In this document: positions 54,628 through 63,633 of the stretch, piece by piece | Numbering within the stretch: position 1 is the first letter of the stretch | How the letters are laid out: each line of letters starts with the position of its first letter | Origin: Corynebacterium marambiense | GTDB taxonomy: Bacteria > Actinomycetota > Actinomycetes > Mycobacteriales > Mycobacteriaceae | DNA length: 64,000 nucleotides | Reading direction: 5' to 3' | NCBI RefSeq assembly: GCF_016342275.1 | Contig: NZ_JAEIOT010000005.1 | Coordinates: 434,001 to 498,000 of the forward strand | Position numbers and translations under genes: made by a program | Notes under the pieces: generated by a model | Database searches by the model: none | What the model was told of the DNA's origin: nothing | What the model saw: only the letters and a program-made list of their open reading frames with translations

Positions 54628-56745
54628 ATGCTCGGTTGGCTCGACCCCCGGAGAATCGACGATCTGATCCCGAAGAAGAACGCCGCCGCACTCAAGAAGG
54701 CATTCGGATACACCACCGTCGACGAACTCCTCCTGCACTTTCCGCGCGCCTGGTCACACCACGGCGCCGGAGTCAACGTCGATGCCGCGGCGCCGGGCGA
54801 TACTGTCACCTGTGTCGGTACCGTGATCTCGGCCACGACCGGGTACACGTCCACTGGAAAGCAGATGCACCGCATCACGATCAGTGACGGCGCGAACACC
54901 CTCTCAGCCACCTTCTTCCAGGCGAAACTCCCGGCGAGACAGCTCAAGACTGGTGTCCGGGCGATGTTCTCCGGAAAACTCCGGATCTACCGGGGACAGG
55001 CGGAGATCTCCCACCCCGCGTACGTCATCCTGCCCGAACCCGGGCGGAGACAGTTCGCGACTGGTTCGCTGCGCACCCTCGGTGATTTCGGCTCCCCGGA
55101 GGAACTCGAGGAGCTGCTCTCCCAGCTCGAGTACCTCGCGGTCTATCCGGGTAAGAAGGGGGTAACCAGTTGGGCATTGCTCGGTGCGGTGAACGCCGTG
55201 CTCAGACAGACACCAGAGATACCCGAACCGCTTGACGTGGTGCCCGCCGGTATGGTCGGTTTCGACGAGGCAATCCGTGGAATCCACCAGCCTGACACCC
55301 GGGGGCCGGAGCCGTTCATCGAGCGTCTGAAATACAACGAGGCACTGTCGCTGGCGCTCGTCATGGCCCTGCGGCGCGCGGATGCCGCCGCCCGTGTCGC
55401 ACCCGCCTGCCCCGAGATCCGAGCCGGGCAGAAGGCGATGATGCTCGCCAACCTACCGTTCCCGCTTACCGCGGGCCAGGAGGCGGTGGGCGCCGATATC
55501 ACCGGTGAACTCGCTGCCCCGGTACCGATGAGCAGGCTCCTGCAAGGAGAGGTTGGTTCCGGTAAGACGATCGTCGCGCTGCTGGCGATGCTCCAGGTCG
55601 TCGACTCCGGCAGGCAGTGCGCGCTGCTCGCCCCGACCGAGGTACTCGCCGTCCAGCATGCCCGCAGCATCACGGCGACCCTCATGGCGGCCGGTGTGCC
55701 CGCGACCGTGACGGTGCTGACCGGATCGATGACCGTCGCACGCCGTCGACAGGCGCTGCTAGACACCGTCTCCGGGCAGACCGACATCGTTGTCGGAACG
55801 CATGCCCTGATCCAGGACGGCGTCGAGTTCTTTGATCTCGGGTTGGTCGTCGTCGACGAGCAGCACCGCTTCGGTGTCGAACAGCGCGACCGGCTGCGCA
55901 GCGCCGGACGTGACGGCATGACACCCCACCTGCTGGTGATGACGGCGACCCCGATTCCCCGCACCATCGCGATGACGGCGTTCGGTGATCTCCGGGTCTC
56001 CACGCTTCGCGAACTACCCGGCGGTCGGCGCCCGATCAGCAGTTCCGTCGTGCCCGGCTCTAAGCCCGCCTGGGTCCGCCGGGCGTGGGAGCGGATCCGC
56101 GAGGAGGCGGCGGCGGGTCATCAGGCGTTCGTCGTGTGCCCGCGCATCGACGGAGAGGGTGGGGTCATCGAGACCTTCGAGACCCTCCGCGAACAGATCT
56201 TCCCCGAGCTCACCGTGGGGCTGCTCCACGGCAGGATGCATCCAGATGACAAGGACCGGGTGATGTCCGACTTCGCCGCAGGCGGGATCGACGTCCTCGT
56301 GTCCACGACCGTCATCGAGGTCGGCATCGACGTGCCCAACGCCACGGTGATGTACATCCGAGAATCCGACAATTTCGGTGTCAGCCAACTGCACCAGCTC
56401 CGCGGGCGGGTGGGCCGCGGCGGACACGCCTCACTCTGCCTTCTCCACACCGACCAACCCGAGGACTCTGATTCCTTCGCGAGGATCAGTGCGATCGCCG
56501 CGACGACGGATGGTTTCCGGCTCGCGGAGCTGGATCTGCGCTCGCGGCAGGAGGGGGACGTCCTGGGGACCGCACAGTCCGGTGGACGGCGCCACGTCAG
56601 GCTGCTCGACCTCATCGACGATGCCCAGATGATCGAGCGGGCATCGCGCGACGCGACGGAGCTCGTGACCAGGAACCGCGTTCTCGCGGAACAGTTGGTC
56701 AGCGACGTCGAGCTTGAGGAACAGGAATTCATCGACAAGGCCTGA
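54628..56745 (+). CDS. recG: ATP-dependent DNA helicase RecG
   Basis: 705 residues. N-terminal wedge (OB) domain, then SF2 helicase motifs: I LQGEVGSGKTIVALLAML, Ia LLAPTEVLAVQH, II VVVDEQHRFGVEQR, III MTATPIPRTIAMT, V STTVIEVGIDVPNATVMYI, VI QLRGRVGRGGHASLCLL. It remodels stalled forks and branched DNA. ATG at 54628 is six bases after the upstream stop. Confidence 0.97.
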   Translation: MLGWLDPRRIDDLIPKKNAAALKKAFGYTTVDELLLHFPRAWSHHGAGVNVDAAAPGDTVTCVGTVISATTGYTSTGKQMHRITISDGANTLSATFFQAKLPARQLKTGVRAMFSGKLRIYRGQAEISHPAYVILPEPGRRQFATGSLRTLGDFGSPEELEELLSQLEYLAVYPGKKGVTSWALLGAVNAVLRQTPEIPEPLDVVPAGMVGFDEAIRGIHQPDTRGPEPFIERLKYNEALSLALVMALRRADAAARVAPACPEIRAGQKAMMLANLPFPLTAGQEAVGADITGELAAPVPMSRLLQGEVGSGKTIVALLAMLQVVDSGRQCALLAPTEVLAVQHARSITATLMAAGVPATVTVLTGSMTVARRRQALLDTVSGQTDIVVGTHALIQDGVEFFDLGLVVVDEQHRFGVEQRDRLRSAGRDGMTPHLLVMTATPIPRTIAMTAFGDLRVSTLRELPGGRRPISSSVVPGSKPAWVRRAWERIREEAAAGHQAFVVCPRIDGEGGVIETFETLREQIFPELTVGLLHGRMHPDDKDRVMSDFAAGGIDVLVSTTVIEVGIDVPNATVMYIRESDNFGVSQLHQLRGRVGRGGHASLCLLHTDQPEDSDSFARISAIAATTDGFRLAELDLRSRQEGDVLGTAQSGGRRHVRLLDLIDDAQMIERASRDATELVTRNRVLAEQLVSDVELEEQEFIDKA

Positions 56746-57181
56746 GTCGATGAGGCGCACCGGGGAAAGATCGTCCGGATGAACGCAGTGTGTCCGCGGT
56801 TTGGTCGCCTGCGCTGTGGAGTCATCGCACCCGTCGTCGTGGGAGGTGCACTGGCGCTGGGTAGACGACCACTGCGGCATCGCGGCGACCCTGTACCGTC
56901 GCGATGCCGACCACGACGAAGCGACAGTGTCCGTCCCGGTCCCAGTGCGGGTACGTGGGGACGTTATCCCCGCAACCACCTGTTTCGCCGGACGAGGGAG
57001 CGGTCTCTCCAGCCCGGCGGGTCGGCCGTAACCAACGGGAGACAGTGGGTGGATCCTGCATGAGGTGTGCTCAGGGTGGCCCTCAGCCCATGAGGATCGC
57101 CGGCGGAATGGGGCGCCTGACTGTGCCTGAGAGGGAGGGACTGGTGTCGTGTGCCCGGGATGCCCAGGTGAACGGGAACAT
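56746..57181. other. Region between recG and pflA; one weak open frame
   Basis: 436 bases. A + frame from 56801 (TTG or GTG 56816) to 57031 gives about 76 residues with WEVHWRWVDDHCGIAATLY, which looks somewhat protein-like, but there is no ribosome binding site and its other frames are equally open. It could be a remnant. No terminator was identified with confidence. Confidence 0.4.
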
Positions 57182-58060
57182 CTAGTGGACGGTGAATCCG
57201 AGTGCGCGGAAACGGTCCCGTACGGCCTCGGTCGCCTCCGGGGAGGGCGGCTTGGTGTCCTCCAGGGTGTAGTGCATGCCCAGTTCGTGCCATTTGTCCC
57301 GGCCCATGTTGTGGAAGGGCAGGACCTCGATCCGCTCGATGGATTCCTTCCACCGTGAGACGATGTCGCATACTTTGCCCACGTTGTCGGGGTCGTCAGT
57401 GAGGCCGGGGACGAGAACGAACCGAATCCAGATCTTCTTTCTGTGTGCCGCGAGGCGATCACCGAAGTCGATGGTCGGCTGCAGTTCGCGGCCGGTCACA
57501 AGACGATACGTGTCCGGATCGCCGGATTTCACGTCGAGGAGAAAAAGGTCGATCGAATCCAGGTCAACATCCGTCAACCGGGAACCGAGGTACCCGGACG
57601 TGTCCACAGCGACATGGATCCCGGCGTCGTGGATGGCGGTGAACACGCGCCGCGCGAACGCGATCTGGAACAGCGGTTCGCCGCCTGAAATGGTGAGTCC
57701 ACCTCCGGACGCGCGAAAAACTCCCCGGTAGCGCTTCACCTTGGCAATAATGTCGTCCGCGGTTTCCAGGGTTCCGGTTCGCATCTCCATCGTGTCCGGA
57801 TTGTGGCAGTACTGGCAGCGCAACGGACATCCGGAGAGAAACAGCGTCATTCGGGTTCCGGGACCATCGACAGCGGTTACCAGCTCCCAGGAGTGGACCA
57901 GGCCGATGTCACCGGTACGCCGGGCCGCTAACAGTTTTCTGCGGCCTTCGGCGTCATCGGGGAGTACGGAGTGAGCACCACCGATGCCCTCGGCGGTTCC
58001 CCGCACCTTCGGTCCCTCTGAGGGGGCGATGATGACGGGGGAGTTGATGCCGTCAGACAT
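57182..58060 (-). CDS. pflA: Pyruvate formate-lyase activating enzyme
   Basis: 292 residues. Radical SAM enzyme with the cluster motif CPLRCQYCHNPD; then GGLTISGGEPLFQ, the AdoMet-binding VDTSGYLG and later LLDVKSGD and FVLVPGLTDD. It inserts a glycyl radical in pyruvate formate-lyase; here the target Gly lies in the separate small subunit. About 40 residues longer at the N-terminus than E. coli PflA. It is the last gene of the three-gene pfl operon on the minus strand. Confidence 0.95.
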   Translation of the reverse strand: MSDGINSPVIIAPSEGPKVRGTAEGIGGAHSVLPDDAEGRRKLLAARRTGDIGLVHSWELVTAVDGPGTRMTLFLSGCPLRCQYCHNPDTMEMRTGTLETADDIIAKVKRYRGVFRASGGGLTISGGEPLFQIAFARRVFTAIHDAGIHVAVDTSGYLGSRLTDVDLDSIDLFLLDVKSGDPDTYRLVTGRELQPTIDFGDRLAAHRKKIWIRFVLVPGLTDDPDNVGKVCDIVSRWKESIERIEVLPFHNMGRDKWHELGMHYTLEDTKPPSPEATEAVRDRFRALGFTVH

Positions 58061-58121
58061 GGTGGTGCAGCTCCTTTGCGGTACTTCCGTTCCTTAGCGG
58101 GTGATGATCCCGGTGGCGGTG

Positions 58122-58373
58122 TCAGGCACCCTCATGGAACGTACGGGAGATGACGTCGAGCTGCTGCTCCTTCGTCAGTTTCACGAAGTTCACGGCGTAG
58201 CCCGACACCCGCACTGTCAAGTTCGGGTACTTCTCGGGGTTCTCTACCGCGTCTTCGAGAGTCGAACGGTCGAGGACGTTGATGTTCGCGTGGTAGAGAC
58301 CGGAGCCGGAGTGGGTGGCGGCGCGGTTCGCCTTCATATCTGCGAGACGCTCGTCGAAGGAAAGAGAGGACAT
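58122..58373 (-). CDS. Separate glycyl-radical subunit of pyruvate formate-lyase (GrcA-like)
   Basis: 83 residues. The C-terminal 45 carry the PFL glycyl-radical motif: [21 protein letters not shown], then [23 protein letters not shown] with the radical Gly58. This is the C-terminal domain that full-length PFL enzymes have. AAAGGAG precedes the ATG at 58373 with normal spacing, so it is a real gene, not a frameshift artefact. It lies 41 bases after the large PFL gene. Similar to E. coli YfiD/GrcA, which can replace a damaged PFL C-terminus. Confidence 0.9.
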   Translation of the reverse strand: MSSLSFDERLADMKANRAATHSGSGLYHANINVLDRSTLEDAVENPEKYPNLTVRVSGYAVNFVKLTKEQQLDVISRTFHEGA

Positions 58374-58414
58374 GATTGTGGTGCTCCTTTACAGTTGTGG
58401 CGGGTGAGAGGGGG

Positions 58415-60514
58415 TCAGTCGGTCTCGTCGATGTAGAAACCGGCGTCGAGAACGCCCACGAGGTTGCGGATTCTCTCGTCCGGGGTTCGGCCGAGGCCGG
58501 ACGGGGTGATGGTGTTGGTCAGCGAAATGCCGTCCAGGGCGTCGTTGTAGTCGAGTTTGCCCACCGACAGCATCGAGGCGACCATGCCGTGTGAGTCGAG
58601 TGCGTTTTCGGGGTTCGCGCCCGGGGCAAACGGTGTACCGGCCTTGTGACCTGAAGGGAAAGACCCGGTGGCCTTGCCGTAGACGACGTTCGAGGTGATG
58701 GTCAGCACTGACTGGGTCGGGATGGCGTCCCGGTACATCGGGATCTCCTTGATCTTCGCCATCACGGTGTGCACGATCGTTGCCGCGATGTCGTCGGCCC
58801 GATCGTCGTCGTTGCCGTAGATGGGGAAGTCGCCCTCGGTGCGGTAGTCGACGATCAACCCGGTCTCGTCGCGGACGGGGTAGACCTTCGCATACCTGAT
58901 CGCGGAGAGAGAGTCCGCGACGATAGACAGGCCGGCAATGCCGCAGCCCATCGTGCGCTGGATGTCCGAATCGTGGAGGGCCATCTCCACCGCCTCGTAG
59001 GCGTAACGGTCGTGGCAGTAGTGGATGATGTTCAGGGCCTCGACATAGGTGCCGATCACCCAGTCCAGCATGTCCTCGTACTTGCGCCAGACCTCGTCGA
59101 AATCGAGCGGGCCATCGCCCTCGACGGGGGTGAACCCTTCGACGATCTGTTTTCCAGATACCTCGTCACGTCCGCCGTTCATGGCGTAGAGCAGGGCCTT
59201 GGCCGCGTTGACACGCGCGCCGAAGAACTGCATCTGCTTGCCGACGGTCATGGGGGAGACGCAGCAGGCGATTGCGGCGTCATCACCCCAGTGTGACCGG
59301 ATCTGCTGGTCGGACTCGTATTGGATCGAAGAGGTTTCGATGGAGATCGCTGCGCAGAATTCCTTGTATCCCTCGGGTAGTGCTGGATCCCAGAACACCG
59401 TTATGTTCGGCTCCGGTGCCGGGCCGAGATTGCGCAGGGTCTGCAGCAGACGGAACGCGGTTTTTGTGACCAGTGGGCGTCCGTCCTCGCCGAAGCCCGC
59501 ATCTGACCAGGTGGCCCAGTAGGGGTCGCCGGAGAAGATCTGGTCGTAGTCGATGGTGCGCAGGAACCGGACGATCCGGAGCTTCAGGACCAGTTGGTCG
59601 ATGATCTCCTGGGCATCCTCCTCAGTGATTCGGCCTGCGGCGAGGTCACGTTCGAAGTAGATGTCGAAGAACGGGGAGAGCCTACCGAAGGACATGGCCG
59701 CACCGTCCTGGCTCTTCACCGAGGCGAGGTAGCCGAAGTAGGTCCATTGCACAGCCTCCTGCGCGGTGGTCGCCGGACGGGAGATATCGAACCCGTAGTC
59801 CGCGGCCATCTTCTTCAGCTTCTTCAGGGCTTTGATCTGTTCGGAGTGCTCCTCGCGGTAGCGGCACCAGTGCTCGCTGAACGGATTCGAACCGACCGCG
59901 TGCTTGGCGGCCTCCTTGTCCTCGATGAGGCGGTCGACGCCGTAGAGAGCGACGCGGCGGTAGTCACCGATGATGCGGCCACGTCCATAGGCGTCCGGGA
60001 GACCGGTCACGATGTGGGACGAACGGGCCGCGCGGATCCGTGGAGTGTAGATTTCGAAGACGGCGTCATTGTGTGTTTTACGGTAACGGGTGAAGATCTC
60101 TTTGACGCGCTTGTCGGGTTCCTTGCCCGCCTCGCGGATGGCCTGCTCCACCATTCGCCAACCGCCGTTGGGCATCATTGCTCGCTTGAGTGGAACGTCC
60201 GTCTGCAGTCCGACGACGACGTTGTCGTCATCGGAAATGTATCCGGCGGGGAATGCATCGATGTCGGCTGGGGTCTGTGTGTCTACGTCGTACACCCGGC
60301 GTCGGCGTTCCTCGGACAGGTAGTTCTTTTCCAGAGTGTTCCAGACCCGAAGGGTCTTGGCGGTCGGACCGGACAGGAATTCCGCATCACCTGTGTAGGG
60401 AGAGTAGTTCCGTTGTACGAAATCACGGACATCAATATGGTCACACCAAGGGCCGGGCTCGAACCCCTCCCAGGGAGAGTCGGTGTCGGTGGGGGTTGGA
60501 GCGAAAGTGGTCAC
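58415..60514 (-). CDS. pflB: Pyruvate formate-lyase catalytic subunit lacking the glycyl-radical domain
   Basis: 699 residues. It splits pyruvate with CoA into acetyl-CoA and formate. The catalytic pair is Cys417-Cys418 in IACCVSPMTVGKQMQFFGAR (Cys418/419 in E. coli). Other matches: PDAYGRGRIIGDYRRVALYG, GRLSPFFDIYFERDLAAG, YGKATGSFPSGHKAGTPFAPGANP. The protein ends LVGVLDAGFYIDETD, just where full-length PFL continues into the glycyl-radical domain, which is encoded by the next gene. GTG at 60514 has GAAAGG upstream; the frame is open from a TTG at 60535. Confidence 0.93.
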   Translation of the reverse strand: MTTFAPTPTDTDSPWEGFEPGPWCDHIDVRDFVQRNYSPYTGDAEFLSGPTAKTLRVWNTLEKNYLSEERRRRVYDVDTQTPADIDAFPAGYISDDDNVVVGLQTDVPLKRAMMPNGGWRMVEQAIREAGKEPDKRVKEIFTRYRKTHNDAVFEIYTPRIRAARSSHIVTGLPDAYGRGRIIGDYRRVALYGVDRLIEDKEAAKHAVGSNPFSEHWCRYREEHSEQIKALKKLKKMAADYGFDISRPATTAQEAVQWTYFGYLASVKSQDGAAMSFGRLSPFFDIYFERDLAAGRITEEDAQEIIDQLVLKLRIVRFLRTIDYDQIFSGDPYWATWSDAGFGEDGRPLVTKTAFRLLQTLRNLGPAPEPNITVFWDPALPEGYKEFCAAISIETSSIQYESDQQIRSHWGDDAAIACCVSPMTVGKQMQFFGARVNAAKALLYAMNGGRDEVSGKQIVEGFTPVEGDGPLDFDEVWRKYEDMLDWVIGTYVEALNIIHYCHDRYAYEAVEMALHDSDIQRTMGCGIAGLSIVADSLSAIRYAKVYPVRDETGLIVDYRTEGDFPIYGNDDDRADDIAATIVHTVMAKIKEIPMYRDAIPTQSVLTITSNVVYGKATGSFPSGHKAGTPFAPGANPENALDSHGMVASMLSVGKLDYNDALDGISLTNTITPSGLGRTPDERIRNLVGVLDAGFYIDETD

Positions 60515-60968
60515 GGTTACTTCAGACCTTTCCAAGACTGGGGATCAACTGGGGATCCGGGTAATCAGGTTCACTCACGCAAACAAGCTCCATCAGACTG
60601 GTGTCCAGCGGTCGAATAACCCATCGCGTTCGACTGGCCTTCTATTCCCCGAATCAAACGGGGGCATCAGGCTCCATGGTGAGCTCATCGCGTCATCATT
60701 TTTGACGCTACGCCGGGTCGGTACTCGAGTGCAGGAGAGAACACTGAAGACGGGGGTGAATAGGTCCCCCGGATAGCTGTCGGTGTCGGGTAAACACTGG
60801 CAGGATGGGTATTTTCGCAGGTTGACTGGGGGTGGTGGTGTTCTGTGGGAATGATCACTACCACCTGTTGTGCGACCGGAGGGAACCTCTCTCCGGAAAC
60901 CATCGGGACGCCGATGACGACGGGAGCGTCATCCGACACCTAATGAGCGCCCCGGTTCCCGTCTCGCT
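60515..60968. other. Upstream region of the pfl operon; no gene seen
   Basis: 454 bases without a convincing gene, expected to hold the pfl promoter and oxygen- or carbon-control sites. A short hairpin GATGACG/CGTCATC lies at 60913-60933 and may terminate the transcript of the Pro-rich protein gene's opposite direction or act as an operator. No clear GlxR or FNR-type palindrome was identified. Confidence 0.5.
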
Positions 60969-61751
60969 CTAGAGCGAGATTCCTTCGGTACGTCCCTGCG
61001 GAACCGGTTCCACCCGGGGCGCGTCCGGTCCCCGCAGCTCCTCCAACGGATACATGATGGGATGCCAATCGCCGCATCCCAGGGACTCGAAGACCACGGC
61101 TTTTGGATCGCCGAGGTCAACCATCTGATTGACCCAGTTACTCTTCTCGGCGATTACCTGCCCCTGGCCGTCAAGAACGCGCCAGGTGCAGGAGTCACCA
61201 CCAGGGGCCCAGTACCAGCTGTATGCGGTGGTGACGCCGACCTTCTGTTTCCCGGGCCCGACGCTGGGTCCGTCCTCGAGATACAGAATCTTCTGCGAAT
61301 TCTCTAGCTCGCGTGCGGCCATGTAGGAGGAGATGCCGAGGAGCACCGCCCAGGTCATGAGGCCCGCCACGAAACCGGCGAAGAACATCCCGAACCTACG
61401 GAGGAACGGTTTCCGTTCCTTGTCCTGTTCTGCGGAGTGCCTCCGTTGGTCTCCCCGGGGTTGAGGAGCGGGGGACTGTCCTGCCTGCCACCCGGGGGGA
61501 TGGGGGGGAGGGGGCCCGGGCGGCGGCCCCTGGGGGGCGCCCTGCCCCGGTGACGATGGAAAGAACCCCGGGGGCGGACCCGGCGGAGTACCCCCGGAAG
61601 GTCCCGGCCCGGACCAGCCGAACCCCCCGTCAGACGCCGACCCCGGGATACGGGGGTATGGGGCCCCTGGTCTGAACTGCGGATCGACGGGACTGGGCCC
61701 GCGACCGCTAGCGGTATCGGAAGGATCGGTTGGTGGTCGTTCTGGGGACAT
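60969..61751 (-). CDS. Proline-rich membrane-anchored protein, unknown function
   Basis: 260 residues. The first 110 are Pro/Gly-rich and probably disordered (GPPPGFFPSSPGQG, GPPPGPPPPHPPGW); one membrane helix follows (FGMFFAGFVAGLMTWAVLLGISSY, about 120-143), and the rest is an outer domain with two Cys-containing parts (DSCTWRVLDGQGQVI, FESLGCGDWHPIMYPLE). Such a layout is common in actinobacterial cell-envelope proteins. ATG at 61751. No family recognised. Confidence 0.7.
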   Translation of the reverse strand: MSPERPPTDPSDTASGRGPSPVDPQFRPGAPYPRIPGSASDGGFGWSGPGPSGGTPPGPPPGFFPSSPGQGAPQGPPPGPPPPHPPGWQAGQSPAPQPRGDQRRHSAEQDKERKPFLRRFGMFFAGFVAGLMTWAVLLGISSYMAARELENSQKILYLEDGPSVGPGKQKVGVTTAYSWYWAPGGDSCTWRVLDGQGQVIAEKSNWVNQMVDLGDPKAVVFESLGCGDWHPIMYPLEELRGPDAPRVEPVPQGRTEGISL

Positions 61752-61970
61752 GGTCTCTCCTCGGGCTCCCCCGCCGAAGTCGGATCGGCGGATATGTCTG
61801 ATGGTAACGGGACCGACGACGAACCGTCTGGTTGCGATTCTGCTCTATCCGGGGTCTGTCCGCAGCGGATTTACTAAGTGTAGCGCCCCCGATTAGGGGC
61901 TAGTTTTCCCTGTGCGGCAGCCTCCGGTTACGTGCCCGCCCCATTCCGTCGGTGCGATAGGCTGAAAGCC

Positions 61971-62192
61971 ATGAGAATCTGTGCTCCGTTCGCCGGAATA
62001 GTCCGCTACATGGTCGCGGACGGCGAACACGTCGACACCGGGTACCCCGTCGCCGTCGTCGAGACGGTCAAACTTGAGGCCCCCGTCCTCGCCCCGGGTC
62101 CCGGAGTAGTCCGTGCGCGGAGATTCCCCGACTTCGCCGATGTGACCGGCGGTGACGTGCTACTTGAATTGCTTGAATTGGAGGAGAACTGA
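61971..62192 (+). CDS. Single biotinyl/lipoyl-like domain protein with a non-canonical site
   Basis: 73 residues forming a single biotinyl-like hammerhead: MRICAPFAGIVRYMVADGEHV, GYPVAVVETVKLEAPVLAPG, VTGGDVLLELLEL. The lysine site is ETVKLE instead of EAMKME, so Met on both sides is changed; the Lys itself remains. It might be an unmodified or altered carrier. It lies one base before the rsmD start signals (stop 62192, ATG 62194), so it is translationally coupled to rsmD. Confidence 0.75.
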   Translation: MRICAPFAGIVRYMVADGEHVDTGYPVAVVETVKLEAPVLAPGPGVVRARRFPDFADVTGGDVLLELLELEEN

Positions 62193-62193
62193 C

Positions 62194-62829
62194 ATGGGCC
62201 TGACCCGCATCATTTCCGGTGAGGCTCGGGGTCGGAAGATCAAAGTGCCGCCGGTGGGAACACGTCCCACCAGTGATCGGGCACGGGAGGGACTATTCTC
62301 CTCGCTGCAGGTGCGTTTCGGATTTGCCGGTAGACGGGTCCTGGATCTGTTCGCAGGCTCCGGTGCGCTCGGTCTCGAAGCAGCGTCCCGTGGCGCCGAT
62401 GAAGTCGTGCTTGTCGAGAACAACCGGGTTGCCGCAGACACCATCCGCCACAATGCCACGGTGGTCGGACACCCGAACGTCACCGTCGCGGAGATGAAGG
62501 CCTCCGTCTACGTCGCGGGTGCACCCCGTGGACACTTCGACATGGTCCTCGCAGATCCACCCTACGAGCTTGCGGATGAGGCGGTGGCGGAGATGCTGAC
62601 TGCCCTGATGCCCGCACTCGCGGATGGCGCCGCCGTTGTCGTCGAACGGCACATCGACTCCCCGGAAACGGCCTGGCCTGCCTGCTATGTACCGACGACC
62701 CAGAAACTGAAGAAGCGCACCTACGGTCGGGCGCGGATGGATATGGCGGTCTTCCATGCCGATCTGGTTGGGGATGTCACCGGAAACGTGACTGGTGTGC
62801 GCTCACCCGATGATGAGACAGGGGAGTGA
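62194..62829 (+). CDS. rsmD: 16S rRNA (guanine(966)-N(2))-methyltransferase
   Basis: 211 residues. Opens MGLTRIISGEARGRKIKVPP, typical of RsmD, with RPTSDRAREGLF, the AdoMet motif VLDLFAGSGALGLEAASRGA and catalytic VLADPPYELAD (DPPY). It methylates G966 of 16S rRNA. GGAGGAG precedes the ATG. The C-terminus extends by some 20 residues. Overlaps the coaD upstream codons. Confidence 0.94.
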   Translation: MGLTRIISGEARGRKIKVPPVGTRPTSDRAREGLFSSLQVRFGFAGRRVLDLFAGSGALGLEAASRGADEVVLVENNRVAADTIRHNATVVGHPNVTVAEMKASVYVAGAPRGHFDMVLADPPYELADEAVAEMLTALMPALADGAAVVVERHIDSPETAWPACYVPTTQKLKKRTYGRARMDMAVFHADLVGDVTGNVTGVRSPDDETGE

Positions 62830-62831
62830 CA

Positions 62832-63320
62832 ATGAGGGTCGTCTGCCCGGGTTCCTTCGATCCCGTCACCATGGGACATCTCGATATATTCCAGCGGGCC
62901 GCCGACCAGTTCGGTGAGGTCACGGTATTGGTCACGGTCAATCCGAAGAAGCAGGGCCTGTTCACCATGGAGGAACGGGTCCGGCTCATCGAGACCGCAG
63001 TCTCCGGGATACCGGGAATCACCGTCGATACCTGGTCTGGTCTCCTCGTCGATTACACCACGCAGAACGGTGTGACCGCCCTGGTAAAGGGCCTCCGGTC
63101 CGGGATTGACTACGAGTACGAGCTGCCGATGGCGCAAATCAACAGGAGGTTGTCGGGAGTGGACACGTTCTTTCTCTTGACGGACCCCAAGTACGGGTAC
63201 ATCTCTTCCACGTTGTGCAAGGAAGTGGCCCGGCACGGTGGTGATGTCTCCGGGATCCTCCCGCCGAATGTCGCCAGGGAGATCCGGGCGAAGTTCTCCG
63301 GCGGAGACACAGGCCACTGA
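62832..63320 (+). CDS. coaD: Phosphopantetheine adenylyltransferase
   Basis: 162 residues. It makes dephospho-CoA from 4'-phosphopantetheine and ATP. Nucleotidyltransferase motif RVVCPGSFDPVTMGHLDIF with the (T/H)xGH site, KGLRSGIDYEYELPMAQINR and YGYISSTLCKEVARHGGDVS. ATG at 62832 has GGGGAG five bases upstream; GTG at 62826 would add two residues. Confidence 0.96.
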   Translation: MRVVCPGSFDPVTMGHLDIFQRAADQFGEVTVLVTVNPKKQGLFTMEERVRLIETAVSGIPGITVDTWSGLLVDYTTQNGVTALVKGLRSGIDYEYELPMAQINRRLSGVDTFFLLTDPKYGYISSTLCKEVARHGGDVSGILPPNVAREIRAKFSGGDTGH

Positions 63321-63633
63321 CCTCCGCGGAACTCACCGAACATTCGGATGTAAGAGACTGGTCGAGCGGCGGGTCGGGAAGAATGTTCCGCCACCAACTG
63401 TCCTACCCCAGCTGACCCTGCGGTTCAGTGCCGCCGGTTCATTGTGAGCTCCGGAGGCTGAACGGGCAGTGACAACCGACCTCCCGATTTCACCCCCGCT
63501 GTACCCCTTTGCCAGACTATCAAGTCTATATTTCCACAGGCTCCAGTAGCGGCGGGCCTGCGAAAGCGAGACTGGAGTTGCCTAGTTTGGGGTCGACGCG
63601 GTGAATTCCGGCTGCGGCTGTACGATTCCCCGC
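63321..63633. other. Intergenic region between coaD and the TauE/SafE gene
   Basis: 313 bases. No gene, hairpin with T run, or known site was recognised. Confidence 0.5.

Noticed and set aside
56779..57063. Arg-rich + strand frame between recG and pflA
   Set aside because: Composition of a frame shadow; only the other + frame at 56801-57031 is faintly protein-like and it too lacks start signals.
58374..58420. Split PFL as a frameshift or sequencing error
   Set aside because: The gap contains a proper AAAGGAG ribosome binding site, and neither frame runs on as PFL sequence across the gap.
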